DNA from: Gemmata massiliana
GTDB taxonomy: Bacteria > Planctomycetota > Planctomycetia > Gemmatales > Gemmataceae
Length of the DNA: 64,000 nt
NCBI GenBank assembly: GCA_000531095.1
Contig: HG799462.1
Span: 1,266,948-1,330,947 of the forward strand
Direction of reading: 5' to 3'
Shown here: in pieces, positions 23,806 to 32,671 of the stretch
Position numbering within the stretch: position 1 is the first letter of the stretch
How the letters are laid out: each line of letters opens with the position of its first letter
Program-made: the position numbers and the translations under genes
Notes under the pieces: model-generated
Databases searched by the model: none
Told to the model about the DNA's origin: nothing
What the model saw: only the letters and a program-made list of their open reading frames with translations

Positions 23806-24143
23806 CAAGATTTACCCCGTGCAACGCGATCGACAAGCCAAAAACGGTGAGATCGCGATGAGGTGAACGCACGAAATGCTTGTAATTCTTACACGCTCCG
23901 CGTGTCGGTCGGGACCGGCTGTACTCTTTACACCATTCGTTCGGTGGGTCGATTTCTTCGTCACACTTAGTTCGATCCCGAACTACTGCTCTTATCGCAC
24001 CTTGCGCTGTGACATTTCCGCGCACTCCCGCCACCGTACATTCCCGGCACACCGGTTGCGGTTAGACTTCCGACGCCCCTTGCTTCACAGCACCACGGCC
24101 GCACAAAGCGGACCAGGCGTCTCCAACCACGGAGGTCAAGGGA
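23806..24143. other. Divergent intergenic region
   Basis: About 340 bases between the divergent ApbE and metallopeptidase genes. Apart from the dyad at its left edge I see no gene, repeat or hairpin. It should contain both promoters. Confidence 0.5.
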
Positions 24144-25205
24144 ATGACTCTTCGTCGGCACTTCAGCGCGATCGTTGTGGCGCTTTTTGCGCCCGCCTTT
24201 GCGCCCGCCGCGAGCTACGACACCGCGAATTTCACCGTCGAAGCGCCGACTGCCAAACTCGCACAAGAGTTCGGCGAATGGGCCGAAACGTACCGCAAAG
24301 AAAAAGCACTCGAGTGGACCGGCCGCGAGATGCCCCAGTGGCCGCGCCGGTGCCCGCTCCAGGTCCAGATCACCCAAAACTCCGCGGGCGGAGCGACGAC
24401 GTTCACGTTCGGTCAGGAAGGTGGGCGCCCGGTCGTCACGAGTCTCCGCATGGAGATCCGCGGCGAGAAGCAGCAACTCCTTCACAGTGTGCTCCCGCAC
24501 GAGGTCACACACACCGTACTCGCGCACTACTTTGGGCGCCCGGTTCCGCGCTGGGCCGACGAGGGCGGGAGCGTTCTGAGTGAGAACGACGACGAGCGCT
24601 ATAACCACGATGTGCGGTGCCGCGAGCTGTTGAACGCGGGGCGCGGGATTCGGCTCCGCGTGCTGTTCCGCATGACCGAGTACCCGCGCGACATGATCGT
24701 GCTGTACGCACAGGGCTACTCGGTGTCGCACTACCTCGTGCGGAAGGGCGGCGACGGGCGCGAGGGCCGCGGAAAACTGCTCCAGTTCCTCGGAATGGGG
24801 ATGCAGGGCAACAACGCCGAGAGCTGGAACGCCGCCGCGAACAAGGTGTACGGCTTCGACACGATCGACGCCCTGGAAGAATCCTGGTTGACCGCACTGA
24901 AGGCCCCGCCGGATCGCGTGGTCGCCCGCGGCACTCACTCGTCGGCGGGGTTGACCAGCGCGAGTGCCGCGCGGACGGAACTGCGGTCGTCGGCCGCCCC
25001 CACGGTGCCGCTACTCGAACCGCCGGTGCGAGCCGTTCGCGGGACCGCTCCGGACCGCGATCGCGAGTCGGCCCGCCCGACGTACCTTCCGCCGCCCGAC
25101 CCGTCCGCGTTCGGGAGCAGCCCGGTTGTGCGTCCGCCTCAACCCGAACCGCCGCCCCCATCCTTGTTGCTCCCGCCGGAACTCCCGCGCCCGGTGAAGC
25201 CGTAA
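24144..25205 (+). CDS. Secreted gluzincin-type metallopeptidase
   Basis: A 353-residue protein with a signal peptide (TLRRHFSAIVVALFAPAFAPA). The zinc site is HEVTH at residues 119-123, with the catalytic Glu at 120 and a third-ligand candidate Glu at 140 in PRWADEGGS. This HExxH-plus-distal-Glu pattern places it among MA-clan 'peptidase MA-like' proteins. The domain ends near residue 255. The last ~100 residues are Pro/Arg-rich and probably disordered. The substrate is unknown. A perfect 19-bp terminator follows. Confidence 0.8.
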   Translation: MTLRRHFSAIVVALFAPAFAPAASYDTANFTVEAPTAKLAQEFGEWAETYRKEKALEWTGREMPQWPRRCPLQVQITQNSAGGATTFTFGQEGGRPVVTSLRMEIRGEKQQLLHSVLPHEVTHTVLAHYFGRPVPRWADEGGSVLSENDDERYNHDVRCRELLNAGRGIRLRVLFRMTEYPRDMIVLYAQGYSVSHYLVRKGGDGREGRGKLLQFLGMGMQGNNAESWNAAANKVYGFDTIDALEESWLTALKAPPDRVVARGTHSSAGLTSASAARTELRSSAAPTVPLLEPPVRAVRGTAPDRDRESARPTYLPPPDPSAFGSSPVVRPPQPEPPPPSLLLPPELPRPVKP

Positions 25206-25224
25206 GAAATCGGCTACTAAATGC

Positions 25225-25269
25225 AGAAGCAACGAACGCTCGGAATACCTCCGAGCGTTCGTTGCTTCT
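25225..25269 (+). terminator. Terminator of the metallopeptidase gene
   Basis: A perfect 19-bp stem AGAAGCAACGAACGCTCGG / CCGAGCGTTCGTTGCTTCT with a 7-base loop lies 20 bases after the stop. It is one of the longest perfect hairpins in the window. Confidence 0.8.
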
Positions 25270-25458
25270 ATGAGTTTCATTTCCTTGAATCGAACGCGCA
25301 ATTCATATCGCGCATCTTCGATCCACCAGCGACGAACGGACCGCGTGTAACAACCCGTCGTACCGTTGTTCCCGGGCGCGGGTGCGTGCGGGTATGATCG
25401 CGCGGAGTTGCGGTCGGTCGGATACGCCCCTCGGGGCGACACTCACAAAGGGCAGATC

Positions 25459-27708
25459 ATGGCGAGCAAATGGCTACTGGCAGCCCCAGTTGCGGGCGCC
25501 CTGGGACTCGGCGCGGGCGTGGGCGCGGACCGGCTCCTGAGCGCGGCCGGCGAAGCGAAACAAGACCTCAAGCCCGCGACCACGCTCCCCGTCACGCGGG
25601 TCGTGCTGTTCAACAGCGGCGTGGGGTACTTCTCGCGCTCGGGCGAAGTGGACGGAGACTCGCGCGTCGACCTGACGTTCCCGGAATCGGACGTGAACGA
25701 CCTGCTCAAGAGCATGGTCCTCGAAGACTTCGGCCAGGGGCGCATTTCTGCCGTGAGCTACGATTCCCGCGAACCCATTGCACGCACCCTCAGTTCGTTC
25801 GCGATCAACCTGAACAACAACCCCACATTCGCGGGGATTATTGCCCAACTGCGTGGGGAGCGCATCGAAGTCGCTGTCAGCGCCACGGCCGCGAACCAAC
25901 CGGGCAAACTCACCGGGACCATCGTCGGGGTCGAGAAGCAGAAAGTACCCGCGGGCACTCAAACGACGGACGCGGAGGTGCTCAACGTGTGGTGCGCGGA
26001 GGGCATGCGCGCCATCAAGATGAGCGACATCCAGTCCCTCCGGTTCTCGAATCCCCTAATCGAGAGCGAGTTCCGGCGCGCCCTGGAAGTGTTGGCCCTG
26101 TCGCACGACAGCCAGAAGAAGGCGGTTCAGTTGCACTTCGCGGGTGAGGGCAAGCGCAAGGTCCAAGTGGGGTACGTGATCGACGCGCCCATCTGGAAGA
26201 CCAGTTACCGCCTATTGATGAAGGACCAGGACAAGCCCTATTTGCAGGGCTGGGCGATGGTCGAGAACCCGACCGACGAGGACTGGTCCACGGTCAAGAT
26301 GGCGCTCGTGAGCGGGCGCCCGATCTCGTTCAAGATGGACCTGTACAACCCGCTCTACATCAACCGCCCCACCGTCGAACCCGAACTCTTCGCCTCACTC
26401 CGGCCCGTCACCTACCAGGGCAATTTCAACGGGCGCGACGAGCGAGGATCTGCAGACAACAGGCAAACCTTTAATTTCAGTTTGGGCCTGTACGGTTCTA
26501 AAGTCGCAGATGCTCCGGCTCCAGCGCCCGCGTTCGACGCTCCAGTGCCACCAGGACGTAGCCCAACCGCTCTGGGTGCTTCTGCCCCGGGTATGGGGGA
26601 AGGGCTTGGAAAAGCAAAAATGAGGCTCGCGGAGGTAAACGACCCGGTGGCGGAAGCGCAGCGGCGGAAACATGCGGCTGGTACTGCTGCAGAGCTGGCC
26701 CAGCGGTTGGGCACCGGGAGCGTCGGTAATGCGGCGACGGCGGGCGCGCTGGGCGACTTCTTCCAGTACACGATCGACCACCCGGTCTCGCTCCCGCGCC
26801 AGAAATCGGCCCTGCTCCCCATTGTCGGGAAGAACATCGAGGGGACGCGCGTCTCGATCTACAACGCGGGCGTCCAAGCGAAGCACCCGCTGCTCGGTCT
26901 GCGCCTCAAGAACACGAGCGGCGCGCACCTGAATCAAGGGCCGATCACCGTGTTCGAGGGCAGTACCTACGCCGGGGATACGCGCGTTCTGGACGTCCAG
27001 CCCAACGAGGAACGGCTCCTGAGCTACGCCATCGACCTCGGAACGGAAGTCGATCCGAAGGCCGGCGCGGGCAAGCAGAAGATCACCAGCGTCAAAGCCG
27101 TGAAGGGCATTGTGACCACGACCACGAAGATCACGGAGGAAACGACATACAAGGCGGTTAACCGTTCCCAGACGGACCGCACGCTGCTCATCGAGCACCC
27201 GAACCGGACCAACCAGCAGTTCAAGCTCGTGGACACAGACAAGCCCGCCGAAGACACCCCCGAGGTGCTCCGGTTCCAGATCGCACTCAAGGCGAGTGAC
27301 ACGAAGTCGTTCACGGTCAAGGAGGAGCGCGACGACGTGAGCACGATCGCGCTGACCAACGGGGCCGAGGACCAGATCCGGTATTTCGTCTCGCTCAACG
27401 AGATCAGCGCGGGCCTCAAGAACAAGCTCAACGAGGCGCTCAAACTCAAGGGCGCCTGGGACTACACCGCGCGTGAGCTGAACCACGTGAACGGCGACCT
27501 ACAACGGTTCACGGTGGACCAGGACCGGATTCGCAAGAACCTGCGCGAGACCCCGAAGGAGTCCGAGGTGTACACGACCTACCTGAAGAAACTCTCGGAC
27601 CAGGAGAAGGAAATCGACGCGCTCACGGCCAAGCAGAAGGGGCTCACCGCCGACGAGTTCGGCGCCCGCAAGAAGTACGAGGACTTCCTCGCCAACATCT
27701 CCGACTGA
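25459..27708 (+). CDS. DUF4139-type protein, membrane-anchored or exported
   Basis: A 749-residue protein. The N-terminus MASKWLLAAPVAGALGLGAG is a signal or anchor. A VTRVVLFNSGVGYFSRSGEV segment and VNDLLKSMVLEDF resemble the N-terminal region of DUF4139/mucoidy-inhibitor-A-like proteins. The central part (QVGYVIDAPIWKTSYRLLM to GWAMVENPTDEDWSTVKMAL) is the core DUF4139 signature. Residues ~355-440 are a low-complexity Ala/Pro/Gly linker. The C-terminal 120 residues are a coiled coil (LSDQEKEIDALTAKQKGLTA). The function of DUF4139 is not known. The frame is open upstream to 25366, but the signal-bearing ATG at 25459 follows CAAAGGGCAG. Confidence 0.75.
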   Translation: MASKWLLAAPVAGALGLGAGVGADRLLSAAGEAKQDLKPATTLPVTRVVLFNSGVGYFSRSGEVDGDSRVDLTFPESDVNDLLKSMVLEDFGQGRISAVSYDSREPIARTLSSFAINLNNNPTFAGIIAQLRGERIEVAVSATAANQPGKLTGTIVGVEKQKVPAGTQTTDAEVLNVWCAEGMRAIKMSDIQSLRFSNPLIESEFRRALEVLALSHDSQKKAVQLHFAGEGKRKVQVGYVIDAPIWKTSYRLLMKDQDKPYLQGWAMVENPTDEDWSTVKMALVSGRPISFKMDLYNPLYINRPTVEPELFASLRPVTYQGNFNGRDERGSADNRQTFNFSLGLYGSKVADAPAPAPAFDAPVPPGRSPTALGASAPGMGEGLGKAKMRLAEVNDPVAEAQRRKHAAGTAAELAQRLGTGSVGNAATAGALGDFFQYTIDHPVSLPRQKSALLPIVGKNIEGTRVSIYNAGVQAKHPLLGLRLKNTSGAHLNQGPITVFEGSTYAGDTRVLDVQPNEERLLSYAIDLGTEVDPKAGAGKQKITSVKAVKGIVTTTTKITEETTYKAVNRSQTDRTLLIEHPNRTNQQFKLVDTDKPAEDTPEVLRFQIALKASDTKSFTVKEERDDVSTIALTNGAEDQIRYFVSLNEISAGLKNKLNEALKLKGAWDYTARELNHVNGDLQRFTVDQDRIRKNLRETPKESEVYTTYLKKLSDQEKEIDALTAKQKGLTADEFGARKKYEDFLANISD

Positions 27709-27718
27709 TTTCGCGTAA

Positions 27719-27751
27719 CGGACGCCTCGTGCCCTGGTTACGAGGCGTCCG
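27719..27751 (+). terminator. Hairpin after the DUF4139 gene
   Basis: A perfect 12-bp stem CGGACGCCTCGT / ACGAGGCGTCCG with a 9-base loop starts 11 bases past the stop. It lacks a T-tract, so termination may need Rho or may be partial. Confidence 0.6.
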
Positions 27752-27827
27752 ATCTGGGTTGTGTGGGAAGCCGGCACGCGGATACGCTGAGCGACGTTTC
27801 GGAATCCGCGTTACCGCACGGCGACCT

Positions 27828-28172
27828 ATGGCGAAATATGTTGTTCCGACTGTTTTGCTATTGGTCGCAGTTGCCGGTTGGGGCGTTTGGCGGTGGACGC
27901 CCGCGACATTTGCGATTCGGAACGAATCCGGTAAGCCGATTCGCGTGTTGATGGTCGACGTTGCGGGGAAGACGCTCCAGTACAACGACATTCCGGCCGG
28001 TGGGACGGCGGCGGGATCATTTCACGTCAAACAGGAAGAAACGCTTTCCGTGCGGGGTTGGTTCGCGGACGGGACCGCGTTCGGGGAGCATTGCGGGTAC
28101 GTTGTACGGGAAGAATTCGCCCCGCACATCAGTGTCGCAGTGCGAAATGACGTGGCCATCAGTAGCCCGTAA
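27828..28172 (+). CDS. Small membrane-anchored protein, unknown
   Basis: A 114-residue protein with a single N-terminal helix (AKYVVPTVLLLVAVAGWGVW) and a beta-rich outside domain (ATFAIRNESGKPIRVLMVDV, ETLSVRGWFADGTAFGEHCG). It has one cysteine and no catalytic motif. The fold of short strands suggests an immunoglobulin-like domain, but I do not recognise a family. It stands alone between the DUF4139 gene and miaB. Confidence 0.6.
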   Translation: MAKYVVPTVLLLVAVAGWGVWRWTPATFAIRNESGKPIRVLMVDVAGKTLQYNDIPAGGTAAGSFHVKQEETLSVRGWFADGTAFGEHCGYVVREEFAPHISVAVRNDVAISSP

Positions 28173-28358
28173 CCACACCTCGAAATCTGCCGGCTTCATT
28201 CGCCACGAAAACGTGCCCACGAAGAGCCGCGTTCTCGATGCCCAAGTGGGGTTCGTGCGCGCTGCGCGGCCTTTGTGAACCTCGGCCCGTTCAGTATCCT
28301 CAACCTGATACTCTTTAATTTTAAGAGGCCGGCCCCGTCTCATAACGGTATCCCGACC

Positions 28359-29870
28359 ATGCCGCAGAAAGTGTACATCGAAACCGTCGGCTGCCAGATG
28401 AACGTGCTCGACAGCGAGCTGGTCATCGGCGCCCTCCGCAAGCGCGGGTACGACCTCACCGATTCCCCCGCCGACGCGGACGTGCTGCTGTTCAACACGT
28501 GCTCCGTGCGCGAGCACGCGGAAGACAAAACGTACTCGGCGCTCGGCCGCGTGCGCCCCATCAAGCGCGACAACCCGGACGCGGTCATCGGCGTGCTGGG
28601 CTGCATGGCCCAAAAGGACCAGGACGCGATCCGCAAGCGCGCCCCGTTCGTGGACATGATCGTCGGCACCGGGCAGTTGGGCGCGGTGCCGGACCTGGTC
28701 GACAAGGTGCGGGCCACGCGCGAGCCGCAGCTCGCGGTCAGCTTGGGGCGCACGGACGGCGGGCGGAACGAGGTCGAGGCGAGCTTCGTGAGCTACGACC
28801 CGGCCCGCGACCCCTCGATGCGCCCGACCCCGTTCCAGGCGTTCGTCCGCATCCAGATCGGGTGCGACAAGTTCTGCACGTACTGCGTGGTGCCGAGCAC
28901 GCGCGGCCCGGAACAGAGCCGCCCGCCGGAGCACATCTGGAACGAGGTGCGCCAACTCGTCGACCAGGGGTGCAAAGAGGTCACGCTCCTCGGCCAAACG
29001 GTGAACAGCTACGTGTACGAGTCGGGTGACACGCGCACGCGGCTGAGCGACCTCATCGCGGGCATGCACGACGTGGCCGGCCTGGAGCGCATCAAGTTCG
29101 TCACGAACTACCCGAAGGACATGACGGACGACCTGCTCGACGCGGTGCGCGAGCTGCCCAAAGTGGTGAAGTACCTCCACGTCCCGGTCCAGTCGGGGTG
29201 CGACGAAGTATTGAAGCGCATGAAGCGGAACTACACCGCCGCGTACTACATGGAGATGCTCGCGCGGTGCCGCGAACTGGTCCCCGGCGTGTCGGTGAGT
29301 TCGGACTTCATCGTCGGGTTCTGTGGTGAAACGGAAGAGAGTTTCCAGAAATCAATGGACCTGGTCCGCGCCGCGCAGTTCAAGAACTCGTTCATCTTCA
29401 AGTACAGCGAACGCGCGGGCACGAAGGCCGCGGACCGGTACCCGGACGACGTGCCCGACGACGTGAAGAAGCGCCGAAACAACGACCTGCTCGCGGTGCA
29501 GAACGAGAACAGCCGGATCGATCACCGGGCGCAAGTCGGTAAGGTGGTCGAAGTGCTGGTCGAAGGCCCGAGCCGGCGCGAACAGCGCGCGAGCCGCGAT
29601 CGCGAGGCCCCCGGGCACGTCACCCAGCTCACCGGCCGCAGTATGGCCGATCACATCGTGGTGTTCGACGGTACCGAGCGGCTCGTCGGCCACACGGTCC
29701 GCATCGCGGTCACCGACGCCAGTCCGTTCACGCTGTACGGCAATGTGCTCACGGACGAGATCGTGGGTGTGGAGGCGACCGATCGCGAACCCAGTCGAGA
29801 ACCGAGCACCAGTTCCACCAACCGCGACGCGGGACCGCGCCCCGATCGTTTTTCGCTCCCTTTGGTTTGA
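28359..29870 (+). CDS. miaB: tRNA-2-methylthio-N6-dimethylallyladenosine synthase
   Basis: A 503-residue radical-SAM enzyme that adds a methylthio group to i6A at position 37 of tRNAs reading UNN codons. The N-terminal UPF0004 domain holds three cluster cysteines in ETVGCQMN, FNTCSVREHA and GVLGCMAQ. The radical-SAM motif is CDKFCTYC. A TRAM domain for tRNA binding lies near the C-terminus (GRSMADHIVVFDGTERLVGH). The linker before TRAM carries an extra Arg-rich stretch, and the last ~35 residues are a Ser/Pro/Arg tail. The ATG at 28359 (MPQKVYIETVGC) matches the family start. Frame is open to 28275. Confidence 0.95.
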   Translation: MPQKVYIETVGCQMNVLDSELVIGALRKRGYDLTDSPADADVLLFNTCSVREHAEDKTYSALGRVRPIKRDNPDAVIGVLGCMAQKDQDAIRKRAPFVDMIVGTGQLGAVPDLVDKVRATREPQLAVSLGRTDGGRNEVEASFVSYDPARDPSMRPTPFQAFVRIQIGCDKFCTYCVVPSTRGPEQSRPPEHIWNEVRQLVDQGCKEVTLLGQTVNSYVYESGDTRTRLSDLIAGMHDVAGLERIKFVTNYPKDMTDDLLDAVRELPKVVKYLHVPVQSGCDEVLKRMKRNYTAAYYMEMLARCRELVPGVSVSSDFIVGFCGETEESFQKSMDLVRAAQFKNSFIFKYSERAGTKAADRYPDDVPDDVKKRRNNDLLAVQNENSRIDHRAQVGKVVEVLVEGPSRREQRASRDREAPGHVTQLTGRSMADHIVVFDGTERLVGHTVRIAVTDASPFTLYGNVLTDEIVGVEATDREPSREPSTSSTNRDAGPRPDRFSLPLV

Positions 29871-30375
29871 TCCGATGATGTGTCGCGCGGTTATTTGTGC
29901 GGCGAGTGATGTGATCTCCCAGACAATTTCGCCCTCACGATTTCGTTGGGGCAGGTGACAAAGTGAGCCGACCGACTTCCGTTCGGGCATTGGAGGGCCG
30001 GCTCCACTTCGGACGCACATTTCGAGAATTAGCCGCGTTGAGATTTGCCATAAGAACATGTGAATTCAAGGCTTCGCGACAGGATTGATTCGTCGCGTTC
30101 GTCCCGGAAATGATCCGGTGAAGGCCTTAATGCAACTGTGCTTTACAGATATTTAGAAAACATTAGCTCCCGCGTAGGATTTTCACTTGCGTGTGAGTCA
30201 AGCCCTGGTTACAACTAATTCCACTCGCGGTTCACTCGCTCCTCGAACCGATTATTCACAGTTTTTTGGTTGCTCTTTCGGAAGCTCGGTTCGGGCTCGT
30301 AAGATCGCGGCTACCTCTCATTTGTTTGTTCGTTTGACGGTGTTGGTCGCAGTTATTCACAATTGCACCAAGACT
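29871..30375. other. Low-GC intergenic region upstream of DUF1559 copy 2
   Basis: About 500 bases between miaB and the second DUF1559 gene, AT-richer than the genes around it. No reading frame here looks coding. As with copy 1, the DUF1559 promoter is expected near its right end, just before the conserved leader. Confidence 0.5.
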
Positions 30376-30435
30376 CGCAAGGGCCGTTGACGAATATTCT
30401 CCATTTTTTTGTTCCTCCTTCTCGAGGAGTGCCTC
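30376..30435 (+). promoter_or_regulatory. Conserved 5' leader of DUF1559 copy 2
   Basis: These 60 bases correspond almost base for base to 18379-18434 read on the minus strand. They include GACGAATATTCTCCATTTTT and GTTCCTCCTTCTCGAGGAGTG. The stem CTCCT (30415-30419) / AGGAG (30425-30429) would hide the ribosome site in a hairpin. Confidence 0.6.
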
Positions 30436-31374
30436 ATGAGGCGCGCGCAGAAACGCTCACGTCACGCGTTTACGTTGATCGAACTGTTGGTGGTGATCGC
30501 GATCATCGCGATCCTGATCGGGCTGCTCCTGCCCGCGGTGCAGAAGGTCCGCGAGGCCGCGGCCCGCACCCAGTGTATCAACAACCTGAAGCAGCAGGGG
30601 CTCGCACTCCACGCCTTCCACGACGCCAACAATGCACTGCCGAAGGGCTACTCGCGGTACACGTCCGCCGCCCCGTATGAAGGGGCGTGGTCGTTTATGG
30701 CGTTCATCCTCCCCTACCTCGAACAGGACAACGCTTACAAGTTGGCCAAGACGTTCGCGAACAGCGGCGGGACGAACTGGTACGCCTGGTACAACCCGGC
30801 GTGCGCGCTACAGATGAAGGCGTTTACGTGCCCCGCGGACTCGCGCGGGAGCCAGCAGTACCCCGGCGAACCGGGCATCCGCAACCAGACACTGACCACC
30901 TATCTGGGTAACGCCGGCACCACCTCGACCTCGATGGACGGCGTGCTGTACTACGACTCCAAGGTCCATCTGACGCACATCACGGACGGGACCAGCAACA
31001 CGCTGCTGGTCGGCGAGCGCCCGCCGAACTCGAACCTCGAATACGGGTGGTATTTTGCGGCTTACGGGTACGACGGTCGGGGCACCGGCGACTGCGTGAT
31101 GACGTCCAACGACCTGGCGATCGCGAACTACTTCATCGCGAACTACAACTCGTCCCCGAACCAGCCGTGCAACGGGACCGCGGCCCAGAAAATCGGGCTG
31201 CAAACGGGTAACCCGAACGTCGGGTGCGACGCCGCACACTACTGGAGCTTCCACGGGGCCGGCTCGCAGTTCCTGATGGCCGACGGCTCCTGCCGCCTCA
31301 TCACCTACAGCAACAACGGCGTCATCGCGGCCCTCTCGACCCGGGCCGGGGGCGAAGTCGCCAACACCAACTGA
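30436..31374 (+). CDS. DUF1559 pseudopilin-like surface protein (copy 2)
   Basis: A 312-residue paralogue of the 17440-18378 gene with the same length. The N-terminal 60 residues and the C-terminal 90 are nearly identical, including [20 protein letters not shown] and [17 protein letters not shown]. The middle differs more. It is a prepilin-type secreted protein of the planctomycete DUF1559 family. Two tiny lipoprotein genes follow, a common arrangement behind DUF1559 genes. The ATG at 30436 follows CGAGGAGTGCCTC. Confidence 0.93.
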   Translation: MRRAQKRSRHAFTLIELLVVIAIIAILIGLLLPAVQKVREAAARTQCINNLKQQGLALHAFHDANNALPKGYSRYTSAAPYEGAWSFMAFILPYLEQDNAYKLAKTFANSGGTNWYAWYNPACALQMKAFTCPADSRGSQQYPGEPGIRNQTLTTYLGNAGTTSTSMDGVLYYDSKVHLTHITDGTSNTLLVGERPPNSNLEYGWYFAAYGYDGRGTGDCVMTSNDLAIANYFIANYNSSPNQPCNGTAAQKIGLQTGNPNVGCDAAHYWSFHGAGSQFLMADGSCRLITYSNNGVIAALSTRAGGEVANTN

Positions 31375-31398
31375 TTGGTCCTACCGTTTAACACTTTT

Positions 31399-31429
31399 GG
31401 TTGCGCCGGCGAGGTTTGCCGGCGCAACC
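31399..31429 (+). terminator. Terminator of DUF1559 copy 2
   Basis: A perfect 12-bp stem GGTTGCGCCGGC / GCCGGCGCAACC with a 7-base loop begins 25 bases after the stop, upstream of the lipoprotein gene. There is no strong T-tract, so some readthrough into the lipoproteins is plausible. Confidence 0.7.
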
Positions 31430-31470
31430 AGTCCGCGTTTTATGTCACGTTCTGTTCTCGAGATTCCCCT

Positions 31471-31635
31471 ATGAAATCGGTACTGTTTGCCATCGTGTTG
31501 GCCATCGGAACCGCGGTCCTGGTCGGGTGCTCGTCGTCCAATTCGACTCCGGCCGGCGGGGCCGGAAGCGCCCCACCTCAAGATTCCGGTGCGGGAGCCA
31601 AGAAGGGTTCTCGAATCCCGGCCCCCACAAAGTAA
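31471..31635 (+). CDS. Tiny lipoprotein 1
   Basis: A 54-residue precursor. The signal sequence MKSVLFAIVLAIGTAVLVGC ends in the lipobox LVGC. The mature part is Ser/Gly/Ala/Pro-rich and ends GSRIPAPTK. It should be anchored in a membrane after lipid attachment to Cys20. Its PPQDSGAGAKK segment resembles PPQDSGADKN in the next gene, so the two are relatives. Function is unknown. Confidence 0.75.
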   Translation: MKSVLFAIVLAIGTAVLVGCSSSNSTPAGGAGSAPPQDSGAGAKKGSRIPAPTK

Positions 31636-31663
31636 GCGGTCACGCTTAGCTCGGATCACCATT

Positions 31664-31816
31664 ATGAAAAAACTGTTGCTGGGCCTCGTTCTGAGTGCCG
31701 GGCTCGTCGGGTGCGAACCGTCGAAGCCGAAGCCCCCGAACGACCCGCCCCCGCCGCCCCAGGACTCCGGCGCGGACAAGAACCCCCAGGAACCGAAACC
31801 GGTCCCCCCGAAGTAA
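31664..31816 (+). CDS. Tiny lipoprotein 2
   Basis: A 50-residue lipoprotein precursor: MKKLLLGLVLSAGLVGCEPS with lipobox LVGC (Cys17). A 33-residue, proline- and lysine-rich mature chain follows (PKPPNDPPPPPQDSGADKN). It lies 28 bases after lipoprotein 1 and shares its PPQDSGA motif. A strong terminator follows, closing the unit begun by the DUF1559 gene. Confidence 0.75.
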   Translation: MKKLLLGLVLSAGLVGCEPSKPKPPNDPPPPPQDSGADKNPQEPKPVPPK

Positions 31817-31854
31817 GCGCTCGGCTCATCGGGTGTGCTCTGCTGTTCGCTCGT

Positions 31855-31890
31855 ACCGGGCGCGGGTTATTCCCGCGCCCGGTGTCGTTT
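31855..31890 (+). terminator. Terminator after the lipoprotein pair
   Basis: A perfect 12-bp stem ACCGGGCGCGGG / CCCGCGCCCGGT with a 5-base loop is followed by GTCGTTTTT, a textbook rho-independent terminator. Confidence 0.85.
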
Positions 31891-31949
31891 TTGCTCCCGT
31901 TCGCGACAATGATCCCGCGCCCGTCGCTCCGGCCGTCAAAGGGAATCAC

Positions 31950-32534
31950 ATGTCCGCGCCCGCCGCACCCGAATCGCTCCTGAACGTTCCCAATCTTCTT
32001 TCGTTCGCTCGTATCCCGTTGGCGGTGGGACTGTTCGTGTGCATCGTGCAGGGCGCGTGGCTCGCGGGGCTTATCATTTTTCTCGTCGCGACCGCGACCG
32101 ACTGGCTCGACGGCTGGTGGGCGCGCAAGTACGGCCCACTGACCCTCGTGGGGCGCAACCTCGACCCGTTGGCCGACAAGATTCTCGTGTGCGGCACGTT
32201 CATCTATCTGATTCCTGTAACGGCCGCAGGTATCGATCCCTGGATGGTCACGGTTGTGGTGTGTCGCGAACTGCTGGTGACCGGCATCCGCGGAATGGTG
32301 GAGGCTACGGGTAAGAAGTTCGGCGCGGACTGGTTCGGCAAGTTGAAGATGGCGCTCCAGTGCGCCGTACTGATCGGCGTGCTCCTCATTCGTTGGCTCG
32401 ATACGCTTTCGGGCACCTCGGACGCGCTCGCGGTTCTGAACCCGGTGCAACTGGTGCTGCTCTGGGCGATGCTCGTGGCGACCATCGGGAGCGGCGCGCA
32501 GTATGTCGTGAAGGCCGCGAAGCTCTTGAGCTGA
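31950..32534 (+). CDS. pgsA: CDP-diacylglycerol-glycerol-3-phosphate 3-phosphatidyltransferase-like enzyme
   Basis: A 194-residue inner-membrane CDP-alcohol phosphatidyltransferase with about five helices. The full active-site pattern DG-x2-AR-x8-G-x3-D-x3-D is present as DGWWARKYGPLTLVGRNLDP followed by LAD. PgsA makes phosphatidylglycerol phosphate, the first step to PG and cardiolipin. The start NVPNLLSFARIPLA is the usual PgsA opening. Other members of the family use different alcohols, so the symbol is a best fit. The ATG at 31950 is preceded by AAAGGGAATCAC. Confidence 0.88.
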   Translation: MSAPAAPESLLNVPNLLSFARIPLAVGLFVCIVQGAWLAGLIIFLVATATDWLDGWWARKYGPLTLVGRNLDPLADKILVCGTFIYLIPVTAAGIDPWMVTVVVCRELLVTGIRGMVEATGKKFGADWFGKLKMALQCAVLIGVLLIRWLDTLSGTSDALAVLNPVQLVLLWAMLVATIGSGAQYVVKAAKLLS

Positions 32535-32671
32535 TCGCTGGGACAAATCGGAATTTCGCGCGCGAAGAACCGATCGGACCGCGGCCCTCGTCGTAAGAGT
32601 GGGCGCTGTGCCCGCGCTTCGCAGGGCGAGCGAATGTTGGGCATCGTTTTTACCGGGTGACGGGGCTGCGC

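Noticed and set aside
25270-25458. Possible promoter or small RNA before the DUF4139 gene
   Set aside because: No hairpin, dyad or clear -35/-10 boxes were visible that would support a specific call.
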